Positions 16,120-25,485 of a stretch of DNA of 64,000 nucleotides are shown piece by piece. Source of the stretch: Deltaproteobacteria bacterium (GTDB lineage: Bacteria; Desulfobacterota; Deferrisomatia; Deferrisomatales; JACRMM01); assembly GCA_016214985.1 (NCBI GenBank), contig JACRMM010000030.1, positions 186,001 through 250,000 of the forward strand, given 5' to 3'. A program made the position numbers and the translations under genes. Position 1 is the stretch's first letter. Every line of letters starts with the position of its first letter. Under the pieces are notes generated by a model. The model saw nothing but the letters and a program-made list of their open reading frames with translations. It searched no databases and was not told the DNA's origin.

Positions 16120-17448
16120 CTAGAGGTTTTGACGCTCCTTCCGGAGCACGGCGTCCGCCGGGCGGTCGCGCAGGAGGATGACGCGGAAGTCATCGGTAGT
16201 GGCCGTGCGGTAGGCGGACTCTCCCTCGTCGCGGCAGGCGGGGCAACAGCGTCGCGGCAGCTCGATCGACAAGAGGGTATCGTGCCGGCCTACGGCGCTC
16301 TCCAGGGTCACGACGCCCGGGCACTCCGGGCAGATCCGCACCCGCTCCTTCTGTCGCTCGTTGATCCCCGCGCCGTCGTAGTGCACGCTTCGGGACTCCT
16401 CGTGGTGGGTCTTCCCACGGAAGGCCTGCGCCCCCAGATCCTCGCGGCGCCGGTACCGGTCGTGGAGGATCTCGCACAGACGCTTGAGGTACTCGCGGGT
16501 CCGCTCGCTCTGCCGGAGCACGTCGGGCTGGAAGTCGGGCTCGACCACCCGGCTCGTGTCGAGGCCGGCCATGGCGAGGAGGATCCCCGTATTCACGTAG
16601 GGCAGCGCGCTCTGCACCGAGTAGCCTCCCTCCAGCACGGCCACGTGCGCCTTGAGCCGGCGCGTCAGCGCGGCGTAGCCCTGGGCCGTGACCGACATGT
16701 CGGTGATCGGGTCGGTGAAGTGGTTGTCCTGCCCCGCCGAGTTGATGATGAGGTCGGGCTTCCAGTCCTCCAGGATCGGCAGCACGAGGTGGTCCAGGCA
16801 GTAGAGGAACCCTTCGTCGGTGGTCCCGGGTGGCACCGGAACGTTCACGGTGGTTCCGTAGGCGTTGGGCCCTCCCAATTCGTCGGGAAAGCCCGTGCCC
16901 GGGTACAAGGTGCGCCCGTCCTGGTGGAGGGAGAGGAACAGGGTGTCGGGGTCGTTCCAGTAGACGTCCTGGGTGCCGTCGCCGTGGTGGCAGTCAGTGT
17001 CGACGATGGCCACGCGGAAGTCACGGTAGTGGCGTCGGATGTGCTCGATCATGACGGCTTCGATGTTGATGATGCAGAAGCCCCGGAGGCCGTGGACCAC
17101 CCGTCGGGCGTGGTGGCCCGGGGGGCGTACGAGCGCGAAGGCCCGTTCCACCTCTCCGTCGAGCACCTTTCTCGCCGCGGTGATCGCACCTCCGGCCGAG
17201 ATGAGGTGCGAGGGGCTCGCCTGGTCGGCCGCGGACGGAAAGCAGGAGTGGACGCGGTCGACGTCGTCCAGGGTCGCCACCAGCGGCGAGTACTCGACGA
17301 TGCCGTCGACGTCGAGGATCCCCTCCTCGAAGATCTGGTCACGGGTGTAAAGGAGCCGCTCTTCCCGCTCTGGATGCGTGGGGCTGATCGCCCAGTCGAA
17401 AGCGGGGAAGAAGACGACGCCGGTTCGGGTCGGGGCGCGCAGATTCAT
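16120..17448 (-). CDS. Histone-deacetylase-superfamily hydrolase with C-terminal zinc-ribbon-like tail
   Basis: Zinc-dependent deacetylase of the arginase/HDAC fold; bacterial members act on acetylated polyamines, acetoin-linked substrates or proteins. The 442 residues show RPPGHHA, the zinc-site DTDCHHGDGTQ, and SAGQDNHFTDPI (usual SAGFDAH), plus the late Tyr/Gly segment LEGGYS. After about residue 360 an unusual tail contains two Cys pairs, CPEC and CCPAC, spaced like a zinc ribbon. The ATG at 17448 begins the natural N-terminus; the longer frame runs into hyuA. It ends a long unidirectional gene run, 49 bp after the hydantoinase-like gene. The substrate is not predictable. Confidence 0.82.
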   Translation of the reverse strand: MNLRAPTRTGVVFFPAFDWAISPTHPEREERLLYTRDQIFEEGILDVDGIVEYSPLVATLDDVDRVHSCFPSAADQASPSHLISAGGAITAARKVLDGEVERAFALVRPPGHHARRVVHGLRGFCIINIEAVMIEHIRRHYRDFRVAIVDTDCHHGDGTQDVYWNDPDTLFLSLHQDGRTLYPGTGFPDELGGPNAYGTTVNVPVPPGTTDEGFLYCLDHLVLPILEDWKPDLIINSAGQDNHFTDPITDMSVTAQGYAALTRRLKAHVAVLEGGYSVQSALPYVNTGILLAMAGLDTSRVVEPDFQPDVLRQSERTREYLKRLCEILHDRYRRREDLGAQAFRGKTHHEESRSVHYDGAGINERQKERVRICPECPGVVTLESAVGRHDTLLSIELPRRCCPACRDEGESAYRTATTDDFRVILLRDRPADAVLRKERQNL

Positions 17449-17497
17449 CGTCGCTCGTCTGTTCTCCGTGTTTCGTTGTTCAGGGGACCCGCCCGGC

Positions 17498-19159
17498 CTA
17501 TGCCGCGATCTTCCCGACCAGGCCCGGGCGGATCTGCATCCGGATCCGGTGGATGCTCCCCACGGTGGCGAACCCCTCCACGACGTTGAAGCTCTCCTGC
17601 TCCGCCACCTCGGCCACGGCCCCGGGGTCCAGCAGTCCCTTCTCCCGTACCAGATCCAGGAGCGCCCTCTCTGCTTCTCGTTTGGCCTCAGCGAAGGTGA
17701 AGGTCGCGGGGATGGGCCGGAACACACCCACCTCGGGGATGGCCAGGTGGCCGGCCGCGGAGTCGGCCAGGAGGTTCACCTCCAGGTTCACCCGCGAGAG
17801 CGCGGCTCCGACGGCGTTGGCCACGTCGAAGTGGTCGGGCACCTGGACCGGGAGGTCCAGCGCCTCCTCCAGGTAGGGCGCGATGGCACGCGCCGGGCCT
17901 CCGACGGCCACCGCGCGCCGGGGGATCAGGGGGTGACCCTCGAGGACTTCGTGGATGGTGTACACGGGGCGGGAGCGGACCTCCTCGAGAAACTCCCGCG
18001 CGGCCCCGGCCACCGCTTCGGCCAAGGCTCGCAGGATGCTGCGACCAGTGGCCTCCACGGAGAGGCCCAGGGCCTCTCCGATGGGCCGCAGCGCGTGGGC
18101 CGCCTTGACGCGGTCGCCGAGTGCCCGGCCGAGAAGGACCAGGGCATCGGTGGGCGTGGGGTGTGTACCGCCGAGCGAGGCCGGGCGGCCCAGGCGCCGG
18201 GGCCCGATCTTGAGCCGGCCCCCTTCCACGGTCACGAGGCTATCCCCGCCGGCCCCGATCGAGCGCGTGTAGAGCGAACGGATCTGGGTGCGAAAGGTTC
18301 CGATCGTGGCGCCCCGCGCCTCGAGCAGGGGGACTCCGCCGAGGAACAGGGAGACGTCGGTGGTGGTCCCGCCCACGTCGAGGGTGAGGGTATCCTCGGA
18401 GAGGTCGTCCAGGGCGGCGGCGCCCATGATGCTCGCCGCGGGCCCCGACAGCGCGGTCTCGGCCGGGTTCTTCACCGAGCTCGCGAGCTGGGTGCCGCCG
18501 TCCGCTCTCAGCAGGTAGAGCGGTGCAAACAGCCCGAACCGGCGCATGGCGTCGCTCATGGCGCGGACGAAGACGGCCTGCTGGCGCCAGGAGCCGGCGG
18601 CCAGGTACGCCGTGGCGATGCGGCGCGGGAAGTTCAGTGATCCGGAAAGGCAGTGTCCCTTGACCACGTGGTCGAAATCGGGCCCCGCGATCTCGGCCAC
18701 CCTCTGTTCGTGGACCGGGTTTCGCACCGAAAACTTACCCACGGTGGCCAGCACCCGTACGCCCTTGGCCCGCAGGCAGGCCAAGTGCTCGTCCACGGCC
18801 TCCTCGTCGAGCGGGGCGATCTCTCGGCCCCGGTGATCCACGGAGCCTTTGGCCACGGCACAGTTCGAGTCCGGTGCGAAGGCGTTCGGGTTCATGCCCG
18901 GCCCGGCGGTGAGCACCATGCCCGTGGGCTCGAGTTCGCCCGCAACGATGGCGTTGGTAACGAGGGTGGTGGAGATGACCACGCGGGTGATGAGGGTAGG
19001 GGGAACCTCGTCCAGGAGGTCGCGGAGGGCGTCGACGGTGCACTCCCGCAGATCGGGCGTGGTCTGGACCTTCACCTTGTGCACGATCCGGCCGTCTGCG
19101 ATCGCCACCCCGTCGGTGTGGGTCCCGCCCACATCGATGCCCATGTACACCGGACTCAT
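17498..19159 (-). CDS. Hydantoinase/oxoprolinase (HyuA-like) family protein
   Basis: 553-residue member of the ASKHA-fold hydantoinase A/5-oxoprolinase family, which uses ATP to activate cyclic amides or related carbonyls. Phosphate loops are visible at YMGIDVGGTHTDGVAI and LTLDVGGTTTDVSLF, with GGPARAIAPY toward the end. The start at 19159 has GGGAGG 7 bp upstream and shares ATGA with the DUF362 stop codon. No HyuB-type partner follows, so this is a stand-alone HyuA-like protein of uncertain substrate. Translational coupling to a ferredoxin-bearing DUF362 protein suggests a redox or activase partnership, which is an inference. Confidence 0.82.
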   Translation of the reverse strand: MSPVYMGIDVGGTHTDGVAIADGRIVHKVKVQTTPDLRECTVDALRDLLDEVPPTLITRVVISTTLVTNAIVAGELEPTGMVLTAGPGMNPNAFAPDSNCAVAKGSVDHRGREIAPLDEEAVDEHLACLRAKGVRVLATVGKFSVRNPVHEQRVAEIAGPDFDHVVKGHCLSGSLNFPRRIATAYLAAGSWRQQAVFVRAMSDAMRRFGLFAPLYLLRADGGTQLASSVKNPAETALSGPAASIMGAAALDDLSEDTLTLDVGGTTTDVSLFLGGVPLLEARGATIGTFRTQIRSLYTRSIGAGGDSLVTVEGGRLKIGPRRLGRPASLGGTHPTPTDALVLLGRALGDRVKAAHALRPIGEALGLSVEATGRSILRALAEAVAGAAREFLEEVRSRPVYTIHEVLEGHPLIPRRAVAVGGPARAIAPYLEEALDLPVQVPDHFDVANAVGAALSRVNLEVNLLADSAAGHLAIPEVGVFRPIPATFTFAEAKREAERALLDLVREKGLLDPGAVAEVAEQESFNVVEGFATVGSIHRIRMQIRPGLVGKIAA

Positions 19160-20274
19160 GATCGCCTCCCACCCACCAACGGAAGCCGGCGGCGAATCCC
19201 CCGAGGGGGCACCCTCACCGCACCGGACGGGCACAGCTCCTGACAACAATAGCACCGAACGCAGCGCTCTTGCGAGAACTCAGGCGGGGCGCCAGGGGTC
19301 AGCGCTCCGGCGGGACACGCCTCGCAGCACGCGGCGCACCCGGTGCACAAGCGTGCATCGAACCGCGGCGCGGGTGACAGCACACCCGCGAGGAGCCGTT
19401 TGAGCGGCCCCGGCAGGGAGAAGTCGCAGGGGCTGCCCGCGGCCGGCTCGAACCGCAGCGGCTCCGCGGGGTCGCCGCACACCTCGACGCGCTCGGGGCG
19501 AACGCGGCCCTGCGCGAGGCACAGGCGCACCGTGGGGACGTCCCGGGGATCGAAGCCCGAGAGCCTCGCAGCCTCCCAGTCCAGGGCCGGGGCATCGGAC
19601 GACGCGAGGAGGAGGCCGCGCACGATGGGTCGCCCACGGCTCGGGCCCGCGCCCTCCATGGCCACGACGCCGTCGAGCACGGTCAGCGCGGGTTTCAGGA
19701 GATCCCAGAGGTCGAGGAGGCTCCGCGCGAATGAGTCCACCGAGCGGCCGGCGCGGAAGTGACCCGCCACCTTGCGCTTGCCCGGGACGCAGCCGTAGAG
19801 GTTCTTCACCCCGAGGGTGAGGCCCATCATGGTGTGGGTCTTCCACTTCGGCAGGTTCCACAGCCAGCGGGCCTCCAGCGCCTCCCGGGCGAGCTCCAGG
19901 TCACGGTAGGTCCGCCCCGAGGCCCGCCGGACCTCGCCCACACCGAGGTCCAGGAGCGGGGCGCCGTGGCGCCGGCACACGGCGAGGATCCCCGAGACCC
20001 GGGCGACCCGCTCCGCGGACCCGAACCCCGGGGAGTCGGCTACGACGGGGCGCGCCCCGAGATCGCAGGCGGCCGAGAGAAGGGCGTCGAGCACGGCCGG
20101 GTGCGTCGTGACCGCGGCGGCCGCCGGGTAGGGCGCGAGGAGGTTCGGCTTGAGCAGCACCGGCTCGCCTGGTGCGGCGAAGGGGCCCTGGTCGCCGAGG
20201 AACTCCAGGGCGCGGCGAAGCGCATCGTCGACGCGGTCGTAGTCCGGGCAGACAACCCGGGCGACGACCGTCAC
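19156..20274 (-). CDS. DUF362 protein with C-terminal dicluster ferredoxin
   Basis: 372-residue cytoplasmic protein: an N-terminal DUF362 fold (LLKPNLL, VADSPGFG, WNLPKWKTHTMMGLTLGVKN) and a C-terminal 2[4Fe-4S] ferredoxin (CTGCAACCEACP and CVRCYCCQELCP). DUF362 proteins are widespread in anaerobes and poorly defined. The GTG at 20274 is chosen since it overlaps the pabC stop (GTGA) and the fold begins at once; the longer open frame runs through pabC and is a shadow. Both ends overlap neighbours by 4 bp, so expression is tightly coupled to PabC and the HyuA-like protein. A second, differently arranged DUF362 protein lies at 46.4 kb. Confidence 0.85.
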   Translation of the reverse strand: MTVVARVVCPDYDRVDDALRRALEFLGDQGPFAAPGEPVLLKPNLLAPYPAAAAVTTHPAVLDALLSAACDLGARPVVADSPGFGSAERVARVSGILAVCRRHGAPLLDLGVGEVRRASGRTYRDLELAREALEARWLWNLPKWKTHTMMGLTLGVKNLYGCVPGKRKVAGHFRAGRSVDSFARSLLDLWDLLKPALTVLDGVVAMEGAGPSRGRPIVRGLLLASSDAPALDWEAARLSGFDPRDVPTVRLCLAQGRVRPERVEVCGDPAEPLRFEPAAGSPCDFSLPGPLKRLLAGVLSPAPRFDARLCTGCAACCEACPAGALTPGAPPEFSQERCVRCYCCQELCPSGAVRVPPRGIRRRLPLVGGRRS

Positions 20275-21128
20275 GGGGATCCCGTGGCGCGCCGCACCGC
20301 CTCGCGGTAGGCGGCGTGGAGGCGCCGCGTTACCGGGCCGGGTGCGCCGGCGCCGATGGGCTCCCCGTCGAGTCGCACGAGGGGCAGGGCCTCGACGACC
20401 GAGCTCGTCACGAAGGCTTCGTCGGCTGCGGCGAGGTCGGCGGTGGGATACAGGCCGGGCTCGGCGGAGACGCCGAGCTCCTCGGCGAGCGAGAGCACGA
20501 GCCTTCGAGCGACCCCCGGCAGACAGCCGGCGTCGGTGTGGGGGGTGAAGAGGCGCCCCACCCGGACCCAGAAGACGTTGGACGTCGCGCCCTCTGACAC
20601 GTGCCCCTCGGTCGTCTCCAGGAGCGGCTCCGCGCCCTCGGGGACGGCTCCGAGGGCCACGACGCTCGGCAGGTAGGCGAGCGTCTTGTGGCCCTGGAGC
20701 GGCAGGCCGCGTGCCCGGAGCGGCCACGGCAGGCGGCAGGCGTCGATGCCCTGGGCAGTCCGCTGGTCGAGGTCCGAGGGGAGGGGACGCGCCTGAGCGA
20801 AAAGCGTGGGAGTCGCGGGCGTCCCGGGCCGCGGGCCCTTCGGCAGCGGGCCTCGCGTCAGCGTGATCCGCACGGCGGCGTTCGGCAGGCGGTTCGCCTC
20901 CACGAGGCGGGTCACGAGGGTCTCCGGCTCCACGGCGGGAACCTCGATGCCAAGGAATTCGGCCGAGGTCCGAAGCCGCGCCCAGTGCTCCGCCAGCAGG
21001 AACGGCCGGCCGCCGTAGGTCCGCAGGGTCTCGAACAGGCCGTCGCCGTAGAGGAAGCCTCGGTCCAGGGCCGAGACGCGGGCCTCGGTCTCCGACACGA
21101 GGCCCTCCTCCAACCAGCACACCCTCAC
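20271..21128 (-). CDS. pabC: Aminodeoxychorismate lyase-like class IV PLP enzyme
   Basis: Converts 4-amino-4-deoxychorismate to p-aminobenzoate and pyruvate for folate synthesis. The 285-residue fold-type IV PLP protein has ARVSALDRGFLYGDGLFETL, the catalytic lysine in LQGHKTLAYLP, the Glu region TTEGHVSEGATSNVFWV and VTSSVVEALPL. GTG at 21128 is preferred over GTG at 21137: it shares GTGA with the pabB stop, and GGAGG lies 10 bp upstream of it but only 2 bp from the other. It lies directly behind pabB, which supports PabC over a branched-chain or D-amino-acid aminotransferase, the main alternatives in this family. Confidence 0.87.
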   Translation of the reverse strand: MRVCWLEEGLVSETEARVSALDRGFLYGDGLFETLRTYGGRPFLLAEHWARLRTSAEFLGIEVPAVEPETLVTRLVEANRLPNAAVRITLTRGPLPKGPRPGTPATPTLFAQARPLPSDLDQRTAQGIDACRLPWPLRARGLPLQGHKTLAYLPSVVALGAVPEGAEPLLETTEGHVSEGATSNVFWVRVGRLFTPHTDAGCLPGVARRLVLSLAEELGVSAEPGLYPTADLAAADEAFVTSSVVEALPLVRLDGEPIGAGAPGPVTRRLHAAYREAVRRATGSP

Positions 21129-22537
21129 GGCGTCCACAGCCTCCCCTCCCCCGTGACGACCTTTCGGAACGCCTGGGCCTTGACCAGGGTCTCCTGGTAC
21201 TCCTCCTCGGGGTCCGAGTCGTGCACGATGCCGCCGCCGACCTGGAAGTTGAGCCGCCCGTCCTTCAGGACCGCGGTGCGGATGGCGATCGAGAGATCGA
21301 CCCGGCCGGAGAAGTCAATGTAGCCGATGGAGCCGCAGTAGACGCCCCTGGACGTGGGTTCGAGCTCTTCGATGACCTCCATGGCACGCACCTTGGGGGC
21401 GCCGGTGATCGAGCCGCCCGGGAAGGAGTTGCGGATGCAGTCCACGGCGGACTTGGAGGGGTGGACCCGGCCCGCTACGGTGGACACCAGGTGATGGACG
21501 TTGGCGTAGGACTCGATCACCTCGAACTCCGGCACGTGGACGCTCCGGTAGGCGCAGACGCGGCCGAGGTCGTTTCGCTCCAGATCCACGATCATGACGT
21601 GCTCGGCGCGGTCCTTCTCGCTTCGGCGAAGCTCTTCGGCCAGCCGGCGGTCCTCCTCGGCGGTGCGGCCTCGGGGGCGCGTGCCCTTGATGGGCCGAGT
21701 CTCGATCCGGTCGCCCTCGATCGAGAGGTAGCGCTCCGGGGAGTTGGACAGCACGGCAAAGCCGTCCGGCAGGAGGCACGCGCCGAAGGGCGCGGGGCTC
21801 GCGGCGCGCAGGCGCCCGTAGAAGGCCTCGGGCGCCTCCGCGCACGGCACCGAGAAGCGCTGGGAGAGATTGACCTGGTAGACGTCTCCGGCAGCGATGA
21901 GCTCCTTGACGCGCCGCACCGCGGCCCGGTACTCCGCGGGCGTGAAGTTCGCCTCGATGGTCGAGGCCGCAGGGAGGGGGGCCTCGGTGCGGGTGGGTGC
22001 AGGGCTCTCGGCCAGGCCTGCCCACAGCGTCTGCACCTCGTCGGCCCGATCCCGTGCCCCGGCCCGGGGAGAGAGGGCCAGCGTGGCGCTGCCGTCTCGG
22101 TGGTCGAAGGCGCCGACAGCGTCGTAGAAGCCGAAGAAGAGATCCGGCGTGCCGAGGTCGTCGCGGCTCCGGCGGGGAATCGTCTCCACGTGGTGGAAGA
22201 GGTCGTAGGCGAGGTAGCCCACGGCGCCGCCGCAGGCGAGCGGAAAGGGGCCGGGGGGCGCGGCGTGCGCGCGCAGCAGCTCGGCCAGAAGGTGCAGAGG
22301 GTTGCCGGTCCATCTCTCCTCGCGCCCCTCCCGGGGCCACGCGAGCCGGGCACGGTCGCCTTTGGCGTGGACCACCAGGAAGGGATCGGAGGCGACGTAG
22401 GACCGTCGGCCGAGCGCCGGGAACCCGGCGCCGCTGTCGAGCAGGCAGGGGTAGGCACGACCGGCCCGCACCAGGGCCGAGAAGGCGGTGACGGCCTCGA
22501 GGTCATCCCGGAGCGGCACGGTCGCGGGACCCGTCAC
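21125..22537 (-). CDS. pabB: Aminodeoxychorismate synthase component I
   Basis: Chorismate-utilising enzyme that aminates chorismate for p-aminobenzoate. The 470 residues have the typical N-terminal PabB/TrpE fold and a C-terminal chorismate-binding domain: YQVNLSQRF, the diagnostic RPIKGTRPRG (PIKGT marks PabB; TrpE usually has PVAGT), VDLERNDLGRVC and SFPGGSITGAPKVRAME. The glutamine amidotransferase subunit (PabA) is not in the window. The GTG start at 22537 shares GTGA with the upstream pbp1A stop, and pabC follows through another GTGA overlap, so pabB and pabC form a coupled pair within a longer operon. Confidence 0.92.
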   Translation of the reverse strand: MTGPATVPLRDDLEAVTAFSALVRAGRAYPCLLDSGAGFPALGRRSYVASDPFLVVHAKGDRARLAWPREGREERWTGNPLHLLAELLRAHAAPPGPFPLACGGAVGYLAYDLFHHVETIPRRSRDDLGTPDLFFGFYDAVGAFDHRDGSATLALSPRAGARDRADEVQTLWAGLAESPAPTRTEAPLPAASTIEANFTPAEYRAAVRRVKELIAAGDVYQVNLSQRFSVPCAEAPEAFYGRLRAASPAPFGACLLPDGFAVLSNSPERYLSIEGDRIETRPIKGTRPRGRTAEEDRRLAEELRRSEKDRAEHVMIVDLERNDLGRVCAYRSVHVPEFEVIESYANVHHLVSTVAGRVHPSKSAVDCIRNSFPGGSITGAPKVRAMEVIEELEPTSRGVYCGSIGYIDFSGRVDLSIAIRTAVLKDGRLNFQVGGGIVHDSDPEEEYQETLVKAQAFRKVVTGEGRLWTP

Positions 22538-24507
22538 GGGTTGGCCTCCGGCGGCGCTGTGGGCTCGGGCGGCGGCTCGTCGGCCGCCGGCTCCAGGGGC
22601 TCGGGCGGGCGAGCGAAGGCCACGGTCGTCCCCGTTCCTGGGGCCGTACGCTCGCCGGTGGTGGTGTCGATGGCGTCAAAGGTCACACTGTCGGGCACGG
22701 GCCACGGCGGGGGTGGGCCGTCGGAGGCGCTCGCTCGCATGATCTCGACCCAGATGGGCAGCGCCGCGTCGGAGCCACTCTCCCCGGCGCCCAGGGGCCG
22801 GTTGTCGTCGCGTCCGACCCACACGCCGGTGGCCAGACGGCTGGAGAACCCCACGAACCAGGCGTCGCGCAGGTCATCGGTCGTCCCGGTCTTCCCACCG
22901 ACCGGAAATCCGAGCGCGTGGGCCTTGTAGCCGGTGCCGCTGTCCACGACCGCCTTGAGCAAGTCGGACCCGACGTAGGCCGTTACCGGATCCAGGACCT
23001 TGCGCGGGGATGCCGGCGGCGGCCAGAGGTTTCGCTCGTCGGGACCGTACACGGCTCGGATCCAGTAGGGTTCCGGCATGAGGCCTCCGGCGGGCAGGGC
23101 CGCGTACGCGCGCACGAGCTCGAGCAGGGTGGCGCCGCCGACGCCGAGGGCCGTGGCGAGCCCCTCCCCCAAGGGTCCCGCCAGTCCCATGCGATGCGCG
23201 AGCTCGTCGACGCGAGGCTTTCCGATGCGGTCGAGCAAACGCACCGCCGGCACGTTGCGGCTCAAGGCCAGGGCCCTGCGAAGGGTCATCTTCCCCAGGA
23301 ACTCACGGTCGTAGTTGTCGGGTCTCCAGGGGGTATCCGGGCGGGCCCCGGGGTAGATGGACGGAGCGTCGTTGAGCACGGACGCTTCGGTCCACCCGGC
23401 CTCGAGGGCGGCCAGGTAGATGAACGGCTTGAAGGAGCTTCCGGGCTGGCGCCGGGCCTGGAGCGAGCGGTCGAAGGAGCTCTCGATCCAGTTTCGGCCG
23501 CCGACCTGGGCGCGGACCGCTCCCGTGAGGGGATCGACGGCGAGGGCAGCGCCTTGTACCGGCGCGGCCTTCCGCCCCGGGTGGCGCTTCTCTACCGCCG
23601 CAAGGCCTTGGGCGACGGCCTGCTCGGCGACCTGCTGGAGGTGGCTGTCGAGCGTCGTGTAGACCCGCAGCCCGCCCTGATACACCAGCTCGGAGCCCAG
23701 GCGTTCGATGAGCTGGCGACGCACGGTCTCCACGAAGTAGGGAGCGGCCGCGCGCCGCGGCCGCGGCACCGGGAGGGGGTCCTCCTCGGCCGCCCGGGCC
23801 GTGGCCGCATCGGCCCACCCCAGCTCGGCCATGCGCTCCAAGACCACGGCCCGGCGCGCCCGCGCGCGGTCTGGATGGTGAAAGGGGTCGTAGGTCTGCG
23901 GGGCCTTGGGAAGGGCCGCGAGCAGAGCGCATTCGGACAGGGTGAGACCCGCCAGGGGTCTACCGAAGTACACTTCGGCCGCAGCCGCGACTCCATAGGC
24001 ACCGTTGCCGAGGTAGATCTGGTTCAGATACAGGCTCAGGATCTCGCGCTTCGTGTAGCGCCGCTCGATCTCGAGTGCAAGGAACGCCTCCCGGACCTTC
24101 CGGGAAAACGTCTTCTCCGGTTTGAGGAAGAGGACCTTCACCAGTTGCTGGGTGATCGTCGACCCGCCCTCGACGATGCGCCCCTCCACCAGGTCGACCA
24201 CGAGGGCCTTGACGATTCGGCCGACGTTGATGCCCATGTGCTCGAAGTAGCGGTGGTCTTCGATCGCGAGGACGCACCGTACGAGGTCTGCCGGCAGCGC
24301 GTCGAGGGGAACGGGCGTGCGTCGCTCGGTGGCAAACTCGGCCACCAGCGAACCGTCCGAAGCGTAGACCTTCGACGACGAAGGAGGGGCGAAGTCCTGC
24401 AGGCTCGACACCTGGGGCATGCCCCGGAGGAGCACCGCGACCGTCCCTCCGAGAAAGCCCACCGTCGCGGCCAGGAGGATTCCCAGCGCCGCGAGGAAGG
24501 TCTTCAA
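22534..24507 (-). CDS. Bifunctional penicillin-binding protein 1A
   Basis: Class A PBP that polymerises and cross-links peptidoglycan. The 657 residues begin with a membrane anchor (about 5-28), then a glycosyltransferase domain (catalytic EDHRYFEH, GGSTITQQLVK, RKVREAFLALEIER) and a transpeptidase domain with the three active-site motifs SSFK (QPGSSFKPF), SRN (LSRNVPAVR) and KTG (VGGKTGTTDD). The C-terminal tail is Pro/Glu-rich and probably disordered. It is somewhat shorter than E. coli PBP1a, lacking the large inserted OB domain. It overlaps phoH by 4 bp upstream and pabB by 4 bp downstream, an unusual operon setting for a cell-wall synthase. Confidence 0.92.
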   Translation of the reverse strand: MKTFLAALGILLAATVGFLGGTVAVLLRGMPQVSSLQDFAPPSSSKVYASDGSLVAEFATERRTPVPLDALPADLVRCVLAIEDHRYFEHMGINVGRIVKALVVDLVEGRIVEGGSTITQQLVKVLFLKPEKTFSRKVREAFLALEIERRYTKREILSLYLNQIYLGNGAYGVAAAAEVYFGRPLAGLTLSECALLAALPKAPQTYDPFHHPDRARARRAVVLERMAELGWADAATARAAEEDPLPVPRPRRAAAPYFVETVRRQLIERLGSELVYQGGLRVYTTLDSHLQQVAEQAVAQGLAAVEKRHPGRKAAPVQGAALAVDPLTGAVRAQVGGRNWIESSFDRSLQARRQPGSSFKPFIYLAALEAGWTEASVLNDAPSIYPGARPDTPWRPDNYDREFLGKMTLRRALALSRNVPAVRLLDRIGKPRVDELAHRMGLAGPLGEGLATALGVGGATLLELVRAYAALPAGGLMPEPYWIRAVYGPDERNLWPPPASPRKVLDPVTAYVGSDLLKAVVDSGTGYKAHALGFPVGGKTGTTDDLRDAWFVGFSSRLATGVWVGRDDNRPLGAGESGSDAALPIWVEIMRASASDGPPPPWPVPDSVTFDAIDTTTGERTAPGTGTTVAFARPPEPLEPAADEPPPEPTAPPEANP

Positions 24508-25484
24508 GGCGCTGAACCTCCCTCCGCGCGGGACTCGTACGCCTCGATGATCTCCTGCACCAGCGGGTGGCGGACCACGTCGGCTCGCGTGAAGCGGCAG
24601 AAGCGGATGCCCTGGATATTCTCGAGCAGGGACTGGACCTCCACCAGGCCCGACACCCGGCCGGGCGGAAGGTCGGTCTGGGTGATGTCTCCGGTGATCA
24701 CCGCCTTGCTGTCGAAGCCCAGCCGCGTGAGAAACATCTTCATCTGGTCGGAGGTCGTGTTCTGCGCCTCGTCCAAGATGACGAAGGAGTCGTTCAGGGT
24801 CCGGCCTCGCATGAAGGCCAGCGGGGCCACCTCGATGACCCCACGCTCGAGCATCGCGCCGGCCTTCTCGAAGTCCATCATGTCGTGCAGCGCATCGTAG
24901 AGAGGCCTGAGGTAGGGGTTCACCTTCTCGAAGAGGCTGCCGGGGAGGAAGCCGAGCTTCTCGCCTGCCTCGACGGCGGGCCGGGTCAGGATGATCCGCT
25001 TGACCTGGTGCTTGGTGAGGGCGGCCACGGCCATGGCCATGGCCAGGTAGGTCTTTCCGGTGCCGGCGGGGCCGATCCCGAAGACGATGTCGAAGTGCCG
25101 GATCGCCTCGATATACGCCTTCTGGGCAATGCTCTTCGGGCTGATGACCCGGCGCTCCGACGAGATGAAGGCGGCGTCGAGGAAGATTTCGCGGAGCTTC
25201 GCCCTGCGGTTGGCCTTGAGAATCCGCACGGCGTGGTCGACGTCCGCGCGGTAGAGTGGGTACCCCTCTTCGAGAAGGCCGTAGAGCTGCTCGAGCACTA
25301 GGCGGGCCGTCTCGGCGGCCACGGCGTCGCCCTGGATCTGGACGACGCTGCCCCGGGCCGTGATCGTGACCTCCTTGAGCAGACGCGCCAGCTCGCGCAG
25401 GTTGGCGTCTTTCTCGCCGGAGAGCGTCTGAAGCAGGGCGGCATTCGCGAACTCCAGGCGCTCGACGGTCGGCTCCGGGGCCAC
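24504..25484 (-). CDS. ybeZ: PhoH-family ATPase (YbeZ-like)
   Basis: 326-residue P-loop NTPase of the PhoH family, linked in other bacteria to rRNA processing with YbeY. An N-terminal KH-like region precedes the ATPase core: Walker A GIGPAGTGKTYLA, RPAVEAGEKLGFLPG, Walker B FVILDEAQNTT and the sensor VITGDITQTDLP. Usually ybeZ is followed by ybeY and a CorC gene; here it is followed instead by a class A PBP, with a 4-bp overlap. The GTG start at 25484 lies 1 bp after the HDOD gene stop. ATPase assignment is secure; the cellular role is inferred from the family. Confidence 0.9.
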   Translation of the reverse strand: MAPEPTVERLEFANAALLQTLSGEKDANLRELARLLKEVTITARGSVVQIQGDAVAAETARLVLEQLYGLLEEGYPLYRADVDHAVRILKANRRAKLREIFLDAAFISSERRVISPKSIAQKAYIEAIRHFDIVFGIGPAGTGKTYLAMAMAVAALTKHQVKRIILTRPAVEAGEKLGFLPGSLFEKVNPYLRPLYDALHDMMDFEKAGAMLERGVIEVAPLAFMRGRTLNDSFVILDEAQNTTSDQMKMFLTRLGFDSKAVITGDITQTDLPPGRVSGLVEVQSLLENIQGIRFCRFTRADVVRHPLVQEIIEAYESRAEGGSAP

Positions 25485-25485
25485 G

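Noticed and set aside
19156-21120. 654-codon minus ORF as a fusion of an N-terminal domain to DUF362.
   Set aside because: Its N-terminal half is a frame shadow of pabC; the DUF362 fold starts at the GTGA overlap at 20274.
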